Below, in pieces: positions 23,473 through 35,800 of a stretch of 64,000 nucleotides of DNA. The stretch's first letter is position 1. Each line of letters begins with the position of its first letter. Below the pieces are notes generated by a model. That model saw nothing but the letters and a program-made list of their open reading frames with translations. It did no database searches and had not been told where the DNA came from. Source of the DNA: Halichondria panicea (taxonomy: Eukaryota; Porifera; Demospongiae; Suberitida; Halichondriidae); assembly GCF_963675165.1 (NCBI RefSeq), contig NC_087390.1:2432001-2496000 (forward strand), written 5' to 3'. A program made the position numbers and the translations under genes.

Positions 23473-24030
23473 GCTTCACACCACACAACACCCTTTGGTA
23501 AGATTTTACTTTTTTATTTTTATTTTTTATTCTTTATTCTTTTGAGTGTAGTATAAAAATAAGTTTGAATTAAGCATTGAAGCGTATCACAATGCCATAT
23601 ACATAGCTATAATAAAGTCCTACATAAACACTTGCAATTGAAAAGTTGCTAAGATTGGCTGAGGGAAATACCAAAAGGCGTGGAAACAAGAAATCCAGCG
23701 AGAGCGTCCAGCCAGTTTTCAGATGTGGCCTTTCCCTGCAGAGATAGAACAGTTTCAAAATAATTTATGTGAAACATCAATCTGGGAGTTGGGAGAGGTT
23801 AATTGAAGTTGTTCACTTAATTTTATTCATGGTTACACAACACAATGAATAACATTATTTGGCTTTTGCACATGCAGTTAGCTATTTTTAGATTAGAAAA
23901 TGATTACCAAATGCTCCTGGAATACATACAAGTAGAGCAAGTTTTTACAAGTCAAGCTGGATAAGCTGGATTGGATAGGCCAAGCTAGATAAGCTGGATA
24001 GGATAGGTGGCCTCTAGCTAGCTATAGCAA
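23473..24030. other. Spacer before third TRAF gene
   Basis: About 23570-23760 matches 15340-15480 and 15710-15760 (same decayed - strand segment). From about 23950 the 'aagctggataagctgg' repeats of the promoter region begin, shared with copy 2. No gene recognised. Confidence 0.5.
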
Positions 24031-24032
24031 GC

Positions 24033-24040
24033 TATAAAAG
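24033..24040 (+). promoter_or_regulatory. TATA box of third TRAF gene
   Basis: TATAAAAG lies 131 bp before the ATG at 24164, in the same sequence context as in copy 2. Confidence 0.68.
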
Positions 24041-24163
24041 TATCAAGTATCAATCAGAATGAGTATAATAGCTACAAGAAGAGCTTCTACCCATCCAGTG
24101 AGTCTCTACAACACAGATAGTTTGTAATAGATCAAGTGCTTTAATACTGCTACTTTAAAGTCA

Positions 24164-27100
24164 ATGAGTAGATCCATGTCTACACTAGTGTGTGTAAGCT
24201 GTCAAGAGTATGTGTTTCACGATCCCTATCAGTGTGATTGTGGAGACAGACTGTGTAGCAAGTGTTACAACTCTTATGTTGAGAGGTAGCAGGGATTTTC
24301 CATTGAGATTCATGCTTTTAGTAATAAACGACTTATTATTAAATGGCTTTTCATATTCTGTAGCGGTCTCAAGAAATGTATTTGCTCGTCCTGTGATGAA
24401 GAAAACATTGTAACCAACTGTTTCCGAGACAAGGCAGCGGAGTACGAGCTTCGGAACACCACCCTCAAGTGCCTGAATCAATCCTGTCCCTGGGAGGGAG
24501 AGAGCAGGTTTTATCAGGTTTGAGTTGATGATTACACATCATGATGATAACTGCAACAAGCAATAATAGAGTTGTATCACAAATACTAGCTGTGTTAAAT
24601 ACTGTCAACATCATGCCATGATAGGCAAAACAATTATGTTAGCTAGACATACCATGTGTTGGTACTAGTGCTCTTAGTTAGAGAGTGTACCCTTAATAAT
24701 TCATTGTCTTACAGAAAATTATCACTGGCTGAAAGGTTTCTCGATCATAACATCACATGCTTTTTTGCATATGAATGAAAGCTGGTGAGAATATAATTAA
24801 CCCGAGGCGCGTAGGCGACCTCGGTTACAGTAGTCTAGTCTGTGTGTGTGCGTGTTTGTCGCTCAGTTTGGCTTACCTGGTGATTTAGGCATCACAATTT
24901 GTAAGTAGGGAAACTTGTAGCATTAAAACTAAAGCTTAAAATTTGGCAGATTTTGCAAAGAAGTCTTTGTTTCGCAGAAAGGCGAACTAAGCCTAAGAAG
25001 CTTTTTGCGTACTACTAAACGCGGCTATTATTTAAAACATAAACCAGCTAGATGCGGCTATTCGAAACATAAGCCAATAATTACTGATTGTTTGTGGAAA
25101 AGGGTCGATACAATAGAAAGCTAGAATTGTGTCTGGTTTGTCTCCGAGCTGACTCTGGGATCCTACTCCAGGAGCCATACTTCTCTGCATGAGACTCCAG
25201 GCTTCTTTGCTGTGATCCTAGTCCACAGTGCATATAAAACCCTGTTCTAAAAATGTTTCAGCATTCCTCCAGTCTGGTTTAGCTCTTGAGTTGCTGTGCT
25301 AGACAGTTTAATAAGTCATACATGATATTCATTACTACATATTAATACTGTCATGCACTGGCTCTTCTGGTTTCTTTATAATCATGTCACGTCACCAGCC
25401 GAGGGTTTGCACTTTAGTGCTCTAGTTATTGTCATGTGTTCAGTCAAGGAGCTGACCAACTACAACAGCACTGATACTAGCTATCATCAGCTAGGGTAGC
25501 TATCATCAATTAATTTATACAACTGCTCTTTAGATTGGTAGTAACCAATGAATATGATTATATACTGTATCCCATACTCAACCGAAGAAGCAGAAATCAC
25601 TGTATTTGTTGTTCTATTTTCTGTAGGAGCATAAGAAGTCATGCAAGTTTGGAGCAGTACAATGCCCCAACTCAATATACGGCTGTAAAGAGGAACTGAT
25701 TAGAAGTCAATTACAGGACCACCTCAACAATAAATGCAACTTCAACCCGATCACTTGTCGATGGTGTGGACAACACACCCTCAATGAAGACGTAAGTTAT
25801 ACGTAATGTGTTCTTACAGTTCTATGGAGATATTCATGGTATGACTATGACAAACCACATTTAAATTACCGTATATCTACTAATTTATTGGACACTTCTA
25901 ATTACCCCGGACACTCTTTTGGGCAATTTTCATTGTTCTAATACAACGGATACTCCAGTGCTTTAATATTACATATGTTCTAAATATCCGGACAATACCT
26001 TGAAAAGTTGAGTTATATTCATAGACGGCAAGTAAGACTTAGATAGCTACAGTTAGATAGCTTTGAGTAGCTAGTTTTAGATAGCTAGTGCAATCGTCCA
26101 CTGTTCTATTAAACTTAGCTAGCTCGCATGCAGCTGCTAATTATTCCGGACACTTCACATGCTCTATAAAAATCTGTTCCAATTATACCTGGACAATTTC
26201 CAAAATAATTATTTTTTTCTGTCCGATAAAATAATTATTAACTAATTATCCGCCCACACCCTGCCCACATTGTGTGTTATTGCTGAGTGTAATCAGAAGC
26301 TAATTGCTTGAGCTGCACCCGCCTGTCGTACCACACTCTAGATATATCTACGGTACAACTATTACATGTACGCTTACTATTGAAATCCAAACTATGCGTC
26401 ATGATTTTCAAACACACAGATTCACATTCAAAAAGGGTGTGAGATGGCACTAGACTACTGCTCCAATGGGTGTGGAGAGAGGTTACCTAGGAGAGAGGTG
26501 AGTCATAATAGATACACATCTATGATTTCCTGCTGTATGTGACCAATTATTATTAATGATCTTTACCTACTCCCCACAGATGCTCAAGCATACTAAAACA
26601 GTGTGCACTCACCAAGTAAGGGAATGCGACTACAAAGACTTGGGGTGCACCTACAAGGTACATTCTCACATACGTACAGTAATTTTTCATATTCACTAAG
26701 CTTTATGTATTTTGTCATACAATTATATGCTCTTATTCGTCTGCAGGGTACCATCAAGGAACTAACGAAGCATTTAAAGGAGTACCCCGCATATCACAAC
26801 CAACTACTGAAAATGGCTTACAAAGAAATGAAGCAATCTCTTGACCACCAAATTGCCTTAATAGACACCAAAACAGATGATCTGAAACCTGAAATTAGCA
26901 AAATTCGCTCTGAGGTGCAGTCACGACTGCAACCAGTAACAGATGCTGTGGTAAAAGCTGAGTCAGCAATTATCCGACTACAAGATGGACTCAGTGAGGT
27001 ATCTCTGCTATTGCAAACACTTCAAGCAGCCAGTTACGATGGAACATTCATTTGGAAGATCCCCGAAGTATTGCGAAGAAGAAACGAAGCTAGAACTGGG

Positions 27101-27499
27101 AAAACTGTATCTTTGTACTCCGCTCCATTCTATACGAGTCGCCATGGATACAAGCTCTGCCTGAGACTCTACATGAATGGCGATGGTACTGGAAAGGGCA
27201 CTCACTTGTCGTTCTTTATCACCCTAATGCGAGGAGAGTACGATGCCCTTCTCCCCTGGCCATTCAGACAGGCAGTCACTCCGACCCTGGTGGACCAGAA
27301 CAAGCAGCGGGACGTTGTCCAGTCATTCCGTCCTGAACCAACCTCCTCATCATTCCAGAGACCACGCAATGAGATAAACGTTGCCTCAGGTTGTCCCACA
27401 TTCGCCCTCGTTTCTGTTCTTGACAACGTCTCCTACGTCAAGGACGATACCTTGTTCCTTAAATGCAAAGTCAACACCACTGGACTAACCAATGAATAG
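24164..27499 (+). CDS. TRAF-like protein, complete (copy 3)
   Basis: Exons 24164-24285, 24364-24517, 25627-25791, 26420-26497, 26580-26657 and 26747-27499 join in frame to about 449 residues. Domain order is as in copies 1 and 2, with CGD in the RING and a complete MATH domain ending LKCKVNTTGLTNE. Differences include KGC for KEC and CSN for CPN in exon 4 and KPEISK in the coiled coil. Intron 2 carries a 626-bp insertion (24800-25425) absent from copy 2. No stop or frameshift seen, so probably functional. It is the closest relative of copy 2. Confidence 0.93.
24800..25425. mobile_element. 626-bp insertion in intron 2, empty site known
   Basis: Copy 2 reads 'ggtgagaatataattattgt' uninterrupted at about 17541-17560. 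Here the same intron is split after 'aatta' and resumes with 'ttattgtc', so the element is 24800-25425 with a TTA duplication. Its ends are ACCCGAGGCGCG and GTGCTCTAG. There is no coding capacity. A relative lies in intron 5 of copy 1. Confidence 0.85.
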
Positions 27500-28237
27500 T
27501 ACGTATTTGAAAGCATGCGATACAAACTTTTTGTTTTTCACATTAATTTTACAAGCAATGTAGATCTTCTATATACGTGTTAAATTCACTTATCATATAA
27601 TTTCTGGAGATAAAAATAATGCTTAAATTATAATCCTTCTTGTATTTTTAGTGTGAGGGAATATTGAGTTACTTATTGGTTAGAAATTGGACTAGGCTTG
27701 TTTGCCGTAACCGTTACAGTTGCGTTTAATATAAATGCTTGTTCTGATCTAGCACATGTGTATATAATTATATAGAGAGCAATTTGTGATCGTAACATCA
27801 CGTAAGTACCGTATAGCGCGAAATTTTCGAGGCACTTATATTTCGTGGATTGGCCTCTAAAAGTATTTTCGTTGCACAATGTTTGCGGAATGACTGCTTA
27901 CCAGAAGCCACGCCTTTAAATCTTGCACGTTATAGCAGGTAAAGAACGATTTTTGTGGACTTAATTTTCGTGTAGGATTGCTAACCCACGAAATCCACGA
28001 AAATTAAGCCCCTCGAAAATTTCGCGCTATACGGTATATATAGCTCTATATGGAGTACCGAGGGGATTTCCAGATGTAAGTAGTAGGCTGACCATAGCAA
28101 AAACAAGCACGAATCTATCTCTCTATGTGCATGGAGAGTTTTTACTTTATAACAATAACAGCATAGGATATACGCAATTCTAGATGTAAAGTGCACATCC
28201 TAAAGAATGTGTACAGTAAAAACACTGACAGTAACAA
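27500..28237. other. 3' flank of third TRAF gene
   Basis: The first 110 bp match the flank of the broken copy after 58892. About 27640-28160 matches 60630-61090, including the CCGTATAGCG element, which therefore predates the duplication. No gene recognised. Confidence 0.55.
27809..28034. mobile_element. TA-flanked MITE, CCGTATAGCGCGAAATTTTC ends
   Basis: 226 bp. The left arm CCGTATAGCGCGAAATTTTC pairs with the right arm GAAAATTTCGCGCTATACGG. TA flanks both sides. Same family as the elements at 46517, 51731 and 60756. TA duplications suggest a Tc1/mariner-type mobiliser (inference). Confidence 0.85.
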
Positions 28238-31200
28238 TTAAAGAGCAGGAACTTCTGTCTATACTGTGTGCACTGGAGGAATGTCGCTCAGGCACGAGGA
28301 ATTTAATCTTTGTCTGTGACATCACATGCAATTACTGCATGTTTTACTACGGAAGTAAAACAGCTAGGTCTCTTTAAACTGGTTTTTAGAGGTGCATTCC
28401 CTGGTTCTTTCCCTTGTAAATTATACATGTACATAAAATACTAGAGGATTTCAGGTGTGTTGACTGCTACAATGCCCGCATGCACACTGTGTGTTTCCTT
28501 ACACAACTAATGGTCATGGTTGACTTGAAGTCCCATTGAACATGCATACAGACCTTAAAATGTGCAAATAGCAACCAAATGATTGAAGCGTTGATTGTTT
28601 CTTCTGTAAGCGCTCGTTCATATAACACAGTGAAACAATAGCTGAATACAACAAATTTCATTCCCCTACCAACTTGCCCGTCTACAGGATACTTGATTTC
28701 TCTAGCAAACTCAATTTCATGATAATCAATGCCTTTTATTTGGTGGATTTTAGCTAATAATAATATGTTTTCCTATTCCTTCAGGGTACTTCCAAGCAGC
28801 AGCAGGAACACGATTCCAAGAGTGGTTTTATCTTAAGATATGTGAGCAAAACTGTTGATGAGCTCAAGAACACCAGTGCCCTACTCACTCGCAGTGTGCC
28901 TCAATCAACTACTGAGAAAGTTTTAATTAAGCCAAGCGATGGCAGATATACCACTATTACATAAGTTAGAGGCAGCTGTCTTTCATCTGCAAGAACCCAC
29001 TAATGAAATGGGTGTAGCGTTGCAAACCGTACAAGGTACGACCTACGATGGAATTATAAGATTCCTGAATTATTACGATGGAATTAGCTATAGGGTTAGG
29101 ATTTAAGAGAATGCTGAGAAGTAAGCTCTACTGGTGCTGCCAATGTTTACAACACACACTTGCATTCTCTTTGGCCACAAGCTTAGGAAACCGACAATAG
29201 AAACACTCTACATACATGGAATGCTTTTATCACATACGTATATATAGATGCCCTAAAGCTACGTATAACCACAGAGTGAAATCAATACCCTATACCAGTA
29301 ATTATAAGTTGATACGTATCACCTCCATTCTATTTCCTAGGCGTGTGACATACCTAACCAAAACATCATTGCCCCTTCCCTATATACACACACACAGGAG
29401 TTGGTTAACTTGCTACTAACTGGGGTGGCATGCAGTGTCTAACGTCTTTGACAGGGAGGTGGACCTGGGCAACAAAGGAGGTTAGGGAGTAGGTCAGAGT
29501 TCATTGGGTGCCAACTGATCTGCAAGTATTAATTGATTAATTAATTAATTGAATTGATTAATTGAACTGCTACAATCTAGACCATTAACTTTGTTAGTGG
29601 TTCCTTTGGAATGGCACATTTATTTGGTAATCATGTTATATATATGGTTTTCTTTCTGTTCTATACCGGTGAGTTAACCACTCTCTGAGCTCTAAGTTTA
29701 ACGAAAATAGTGAGTTCTCTTTTGATGATTCCATGGTTGAAAACCCAATGTATATTCTATGTATCAATTGGTATGTGGCCATGCAGAAGACGCCTATCAA
29801 TGATAATTTAATTTTTGTCTATATTACAATTGAGAAGGATACAGGACTCCTATCATTTACTCACGACACCCACCCTCCCCCTACAGGTTGGGAGTAACTA
29901 CAAGGACCCTGTCTATCCTATATGGGTGATCTGCAGCGAGAGCCACTTCTCAGTGCTGTTCTCTCATCAAAGATCGCTGCTTGAGAATCTGTAAGTTTTG
30001 AAGTCCCTCTGTAACTTTACTTTGTACAATGTAACTTTACAATTTAAGTCTTCATGGTAAAGGCTATTGAAATGTGCTTATAATTATAGATGAATTGGCG
30101 AAAGAATCATTGGTATTCGAAGTAATATGTGTATATTAGTAAATTGTTCGACTGTAATGTTTGTTGTCTATTGTATAGTTGTACGCAGTACAATGGTCGA
30201 TCATTCCTTACCAATTTAAGTCTTCATGCACATACAGGAAACTCCAAAGGAGTTTACATTATTACGATGGTCTGGCTAACCAGGACGAGGCCATACGACT
30301 GACTATAGATATATATATGGAATGCTTTTATCACATGCGTATATATAGATGCCCTAAAGCTGCATAACCACAGAGTGAAATCAATACCTATACTCGAATC
30401 CTATACCAGTAATTATAAGTTGATACGTATCACCTCTATTCTATTTCCTAGGCGTGTGACATACCTAACCAAAACATCACTGCCCCTTCCCTATATACAC
30501 ACACACAGGAGTTGGTTAACTTGCTACTAACTGGGGTGGCATGCAGTGTCTAACGTCTTTGACAGGGAGGTGGACCTGGGCAACAAAGGAGGTTAGGGAG
30601 TAGGTCAGAGTTAATTGGGTGCCAACTGATCTGCAAGTATTAATTGATTAATTAATTTATTGATTGAACTGCTACAATCTAGACCATTAACTTTGTTAGT
30701 GGTTCCTTTGGAATGGCACATTTATTTGGTAATCATGTTATATATACGGTTTTCTGTTCTATACCGGTGAGTTAACCACTCTCTGAGTTCTAAGTTTAAC
30801 GAAAATAGTGAGTTCTCTTTTGATGGTTCCATGGTTGAAAACCCAATGTATATTCTATGTATCAATTGGTATGTGGCCATGCAGAAGACAAATAATCAAT
30901 GATAATTTAATTTTTGTCTATATTACAATTGAGAAGGATACAGGACTCCTATCATTTACTCACGACACCCACCCTCCCCCTACAGGAGGTTGGGAGTAAC
31001 TACAAGGACCCTGTCTATCCTATATGGGTGTCTGCAGCGAGAGCCACTTCTCAGTGCTGTTCTCTCATCAAAGATCGCTGCTTGAGAATCTGTAAGTTTT
31101 GAAGTCCGTCTGTAACTTTTCTATTCATGGTGAAGTCTATTGAAATGTGCTTGTATACAAGAATTGGTGAAAGAGTCATGATATTCAAAATATGTGTATA

Positions 31201-31345
31201 GTAAATTGTTGACCGTACTGTTTGTTGTCTATTGTATAGTTGTAAGTAGTACAATGGTTCAATCATTCCTAACAATTTAAGTCCTCATGCACATACAGGA
31301 GACTCCAAAGGAGATTTGACTTACATTATTACGATGGCCTGGCTA
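28238..31345. repeat. Segmental duplication, copy A (partner 39813-42850)
   Basis: About 2.6 kb of near-identical sequence shared in order with 39813-42850, starting 'ttaaagagcaggaacttctg'. Copy A has an extra internal tandem duplication (29170-30180 repeated as about 30300-31240). Copy B instead has the nested insertion at 40530-41461. Only gene fragments lie inside. Confidence 0.9.
28787..29105 (+). pseudogene. TRAF-like coiled-coil/MATH-start fragment
   Basis: After 'cttcag' the frame reads GTSKQQQEHDSK, then VSKTVDELKNTSALLTR and PQSTTEKV. After a frameshift it continues LLHKLEAAVFHLQEP, then NEMGVALQTVQ and TYDGIIRF, where MATH would begin. The layout parallels exon 6 of the TRAF genes, but the sequence is a different subfamily related to the fragment at 62.5 kb. 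The frame is broken and the MATH domain is missing. Confidence 0.65.
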
Positions 31346-31350
31346 ACCAG
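29395..31350 (+). pseudogene. MINDY-4-like 3' exons, tandemly duplicated and broken
   Basis: 29399 onward reads ELVNLLLTGVACS; one extra base then shifts the frame before SNVFDREVDLGN. 29887-29990 is an open exon ([20 protein letters not shown], then [15 protein letters not shown]) with good splice sites. 30235-30307 gives [18 protein letters not shown], then breaks at a tandem-duplication joint. The second set (30507 onward, 30990-31091) has the same ELVN frameshift plus a 1-nt loss in the PIWV exon. 31300-31350 is a third YYDG fragment. These motifs are characteristic of the C-terminal half of MINDY-3/4 deubiquitinases. No catalytic Cys region is seen. Non-functional. Confidence 0.8.
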
Positions 31351-31425
31351 GTCAATTTTAGCACTCCATCATATAGCTAGTAGTAAATGATGCTAAAAAT
31401 ACCCAGTGAAACTAAAAACTGAGTA

Positions 31426-31554
31426 CCGTAAAATCTCTAGACACTTGGACATTTCGCCCATAATTTTATAGCACTATATAAATTCATTTTTTTTGTGTAC
31501 TAACAAAACGTAATTATTTAAAAGTGTCGCCTTAATTAAATCGAGGTTTTACGG
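31426..31554. mobile_element. TA-flanked MITE, 129 bp, CCGTAAAATCTC ends
   Basis: CCGTAAAATCTC at the left pairs with GAGGTTTTACGG at the right. TA on both sides (31424-31425, 31555-31556). No coding capacity. Confidence 0.8.
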
Positions 31555-31830
31555 TAGGCATAGTCATACTAGAAGCAATGAGCCAGAAACTTAGATTTCA
31601 CAAACATCGAGTTGTTGCTGCACTTACCTTTGTTTTTTACTCCTGTCTTGATGTAGCAGGTATAGTAATCATATTGTTAAACTACTAACTAACAGGTAAT
31701 GATACAAGAAAGATACAAGCAAGAATGCTGACTCAGCAGGATCGACGTTTTAAGCGTATTCATGAGATTATTTATGACTATTGATGACTATGGATGACGC
31801 ATGTCCAGCCTCCTGCAGTGACCTCTAAAG

Positions 31831-31888
31831 TAGCCTCGATTCAAGGCCGATTAAAATACGTATTTTAATCGGCCTGGAATCGAGGCTA
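31831..31888. mobile_element. 58-bp palindromic Mutator-type mini-element
   Basis: TAGCCTCGATTCAAGGCCGA at the left and TCGGCCTGGAATCGAGGCTA at the right meet almost without a loop. CCTCTAAAG flanks both sides exactly (31822-31830, 31889-31897). The termini are those of the 1088-bp element at 22347, so it is an extreme deletion derivative of the same family. Confidence 0.9.
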
Positions 31889-32036
31889 CCTCTAAAGGCA
31901 CAAAGAAATGACAGTAATTATTTATACACTTCCGCTTATTGAGGAAATGGAAATAGGAGTGTTTTTATAAAATTAAAAATGGCACTCACAGTTCTGCAGA
32001 ATTATATCAAGCTGTAAGTAAGTGTTAGCAAAAGTG
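31889..32036. other. MITE remnant forming the leader of the RING exon
   Basis: 'cacttccgcttattgagg' and 'ggagtgtttttataaaatt' match the interior of 2709-3025. The only TATA-like sequence before the RING exon at 32037 (TTTATAAAAT, about 31961-31970) comes from this remnant. Confidence 0.5.
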
Positions 32037-32146
32037 ATGAGTACACTAGTGTGTGTAAGCTGTCAAGAGTACGTGTTCCACGATCCCTACCAGTGTGACT
32101 GTGGAGACAGACTCTGTAGCAAGTGCTACACCTCCTATGTTGAGAG
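32037..32146 (+). CDS. Orphan RING first exon upstream of TRAF-death gene
   Basis: An intact 110-nt first exon (MSTLVCVSCQEYVFHDPY.., ending SYVER|gtaaga) with the same donor phase as all other copies. It is followed by another first exon at 32884 before any second exon. It could be an alternative first exon of the gene at 32884-36713, since splicing to 33057 keeps frame, or a leftover of a partial duplication. The same arrangement occurs at 44679. Confidence 0.65.
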
Positions 32147-32281
32147 GTAAGACTGCTGTATTAACTATATATAATGCACCTACCATGTACCAATAGCCCT
32201 CACTACACCCCGGTTCCTTCAATCTCCGCCTAGCTAGCTAGCTGGGCCTAGGCTGGAAACCACTCCCTTCGCTCTGGGCTC

Positions 32282-32548
32282 TGGGGACTGGCAAGTTTGC
32301 CGTGTTGAGAGTTGTCCCGTTGGAATGCAATTAGCACAAAATGCGTAATGCGTGGGTGATATCATTTCAGCCTCGATAACAGACTGCCAGTAATGTAGTT
32401 ATACTCGAGGCCGATAATATTTTGTGCAGTAATACGGTCGTGTAGTTAAACGTGTGGGCGGTGGCACATGAGTATTTGTGACGTTTACATTCTTGTGACT
32501 TTCTTCATGCACTGGGACAACTCTCAACACGGCAGCTTGCCAGTCCCT
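32282..32548. repeat. Inverted repeat between the two RING exons
   Basis: 'gggactggcaagtttgccgt' and following 'gttgagagttgtccc' (32285-32319) pair with 'gggacaactctcaacacggc' and following 'agcttgccagtccc' (32515-32548). Probably a MITE; outer limits unclear. Confidence 0.65.
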
Positions 32549-32883
32549 TTCTCCCGGGAGAAGGGGAGGGGTTTGTCAGAGCTTTGTTAGTAAAACCTAG
32601 CCCGACGTTTGTTATGTACATGTACCACAGAAAAAAATTCATGTGTTCCACTTCTGAGTGGTGCATCTTTTAGAAACCCTAAAAATTGCGTTCAGCCCAG
32701 CTGGCGTTTAAATGATAGTGCGCTACAGCTAGTGTATTTAGTGGACACGTCTAGTGCAGTCGCTTAGAACTCAGGTAGTCTTGCACCAGCTCCAATTTAA
32801 ATTAAAAATAGGGTCTGGAGAACTTAGACTCGCAAGCCACTCCATTTCTATCAAGCCGTACTGTAGCGTTAGCAAACAAACTG

Positions 32884-35800
32884 ATGAGTACACTATTGTG
32901 TGTAAGCTGTCAAGAGTATGTGTTTCACGATCCATACCAATGTGATTGTGGAGACAGACTCTGTAGCAAGTGTTACAATTCCTATGTTGAGAGGTAAATC
33001 ATTATTCATGATGATGTGTCATTGACTGTCATCCACTATCATTTCATTTTCTGCAGAGCCCAGAAGAAGTTCATCTGTTTATCCTGCGTGGCCAACTGTT
33101 TCCGAGACAAGGCAGTGGAGTACGAGCTTCGGAACACCACCCTCAAGTGCCTGAACCAGTCCTGTCCCTGGGAGGGGGAGAGCAGGTTCTATCAGGTAAT
33201 AATGCTACAGTACTGCACAATGAGTAATCCTCATTTATAATTACGTGATGTCAGATGCATGCAATGTAATAGTCTCCTTCACTGGCCTCCCCTGAAGAAA
33301 AGGCCTGCTACTGACATGTGCGAAATTATTGGATATTTTGTCCGTAAAATAATTATAATACTGAATTTAGTGGAAAATATCATTGAAAAAGTCATACACA
33401 GAGTTATATAGCTAGCTAGCTAGAGACAGAGCTGTAGGTTTGTTGTACAGCCATTTTCTTTCTGGTAGCAGTACATATAGTAGGCTTTCACCAAAGTTAG
33501 TATTAGATGGGCGTGGCCTGTCCATATAGGCTTTTGTCAGCTTTCACTCCGTTCAGACGATTGTCATCCACACTGTTGCTGGCTGTGAGTCTTTTGTTAA
33601 CATAGCAGGCTAAGGGTAGCTGTCAGAATACTATCAGACAGGCTAGAAGCCTTCAATCGAACCTTCTATCTACTTCCTTCAGTCCACGTCCGTTCGTTGT
33701 GACGTCATTGTTTTACTGACCATAAACGTTATCCGAATCCTCCAGATACCGGCGGAAGGTTAGCACATGCGCAAGCAGCAGTCGATACCAGGCCCAATCT
33801 TCGAGAAAGTGCGGCCTGGGATCGAGGCTAGCAATGTACTAGGATCCAATGAATACTTAACTTATGTTGAGGCTATAAAAGTATATCGATGTTGGAAACG
33901 CACCACTTTTGAACAGACCCAGAACCACAAACAGACAGACTATTGTAACCCGTGGCGCCGCAGGTAATAACTTATACATTGTAAGACATGTTTGTTGTTT
34001 CTGGAATTCTGTAGGAGCATAAGAATTCGTGCAAGTTTGGATCAGTACAATGCCCCAACTCAATATACAGCTGTAAAGAGGAACTGATTAGGAGTCAATT
34101 ACAGGACCACCTCAACAATAAATGCAACTTCAGCCCGATCACTTGCCGATGGTGTGGACAACACACCCTCAATGAAGACGTAAGTTATTCACTGTGCTTC
34201 TTTAATCTCAAAGAAAAACACCATAGCTATCTATAGCCATTTAGAATCCCCAACTAATGATTACGATTCCCAAACACACAGGTTCACATTCAGAAGGAGT
34301 GTGAGATGGCACTAGACTACTGCCCCAATGGGTGTGGGGAGAGGTTATCTAGGAGAGAGGTCAGTTCTGATTTCATTGTCATAGGGATAAAAATACGATG
34401 TAGATTCATTAGTGCATTTTTCAACCACCTTTCAACCATCTCATTTCCTTGGAGTGGCGACACTTGGGGCATGTCTCTGTACAGTAAAATTGATCACATG
34501 CATGCATGCACGAATACATTAGTTAATGATCTTTACCCACTCCCCTCACAGATGCTCTATCATACTAAAACAGTGTGCACTCACCGAGTAAAAGAATGCG
34601 ACTACAAAGACTTGGGATGCACCTACAAGGTATTTGCTATGATAATTAAGTACTCGCGTATAATTATAATACTCTGCTGCAGGGTACCATCAAGGAACTA
34701 ACGAAGCATGCAAAGGAGTACCCCACATATCACAATGAACTGAAAATGGCCAACAAAGAAATAAAGCAATCTCTTGAGCACCAAATTGCCTTAATAGACA
34801 ACAAAACAGACGCTCTGAAGTCGGAAATTAGCAAAATTCGATCTGAGGTGCAGTCACGACTACAACCAGTAACAGATGCTATGGTCAAAGCTGAGTCAGC
34901 AATTATCCAGCTACAAGATGGACTCAGTGAGGTATCTCTGCTATTACAAACACTTCAAGCAGCCAGTTACGATGGAATATTCATTTGGAAGATCCCTGAA
35001 GTCACTAGGAGAAGACAAGAAGCTAGAACTGGGAAAACTGTCTCTCTGGATGGTCATTTTTTACAAACGCTTCAAGTTACATTGCCCTCCAAACTAAAGC
35101 GAGCTATGGAAGATGAACTGCTTAAACTTAAAGTCGGTAAGAAAGGGTATTAACAATAAGTAGTTCATGAGGAGCACCCTATGTGTGACCCTTTCTCCTG
35201 TGGATCAATCCAATTGGTCATGTTTTTTGCGTTGCATTAGATTTTTTTTTAGCCTTTGTAAGGTAATATTGCCTATAATTTTATGAGACCCTTTCCTATG
35301 TGGATAAACTTATTCAATTCCAAACCTAGAGTCATGTTTTTTGCATTGCATTAGATTTTGTCATTTTTAGATTTGAGACATTTGGTCAAAGACTTAAGAC
35401 CGCTGGCTGCGCAATGGAGGTCACTAGGAGTGCATCTTGGAGTGCCCCCTAAAGAGCTTGACTGCATTGAGAGCCGAGTGGCCACTCCTGAGAACTGTTT
35501 CACTCGAGTGCTGGATCGATTCCTCTCCACTCACGCACACACTGGCACTGATGACAGGAGACTGTGTACAGAGGTCATCATTGAGGCTCTGAGATTTCCG
35601 GCCATAGCCAAGGGCAACCTCTCTAGAGACATTGAGAGTGGAAAAATCAGTAAGTTGAGAATTATTAGTATTGTCATTGCCATTGTTATTATCAGTGTAA
35701 AAGTACAATAACAGAGCGTTCGTAATTTTACCTCGTGTGTGTGCAGCGCTCAGTAGGGGTAGAGTGATCGGTGTGTGTGTGTAGACACAAAAATAGCTGT

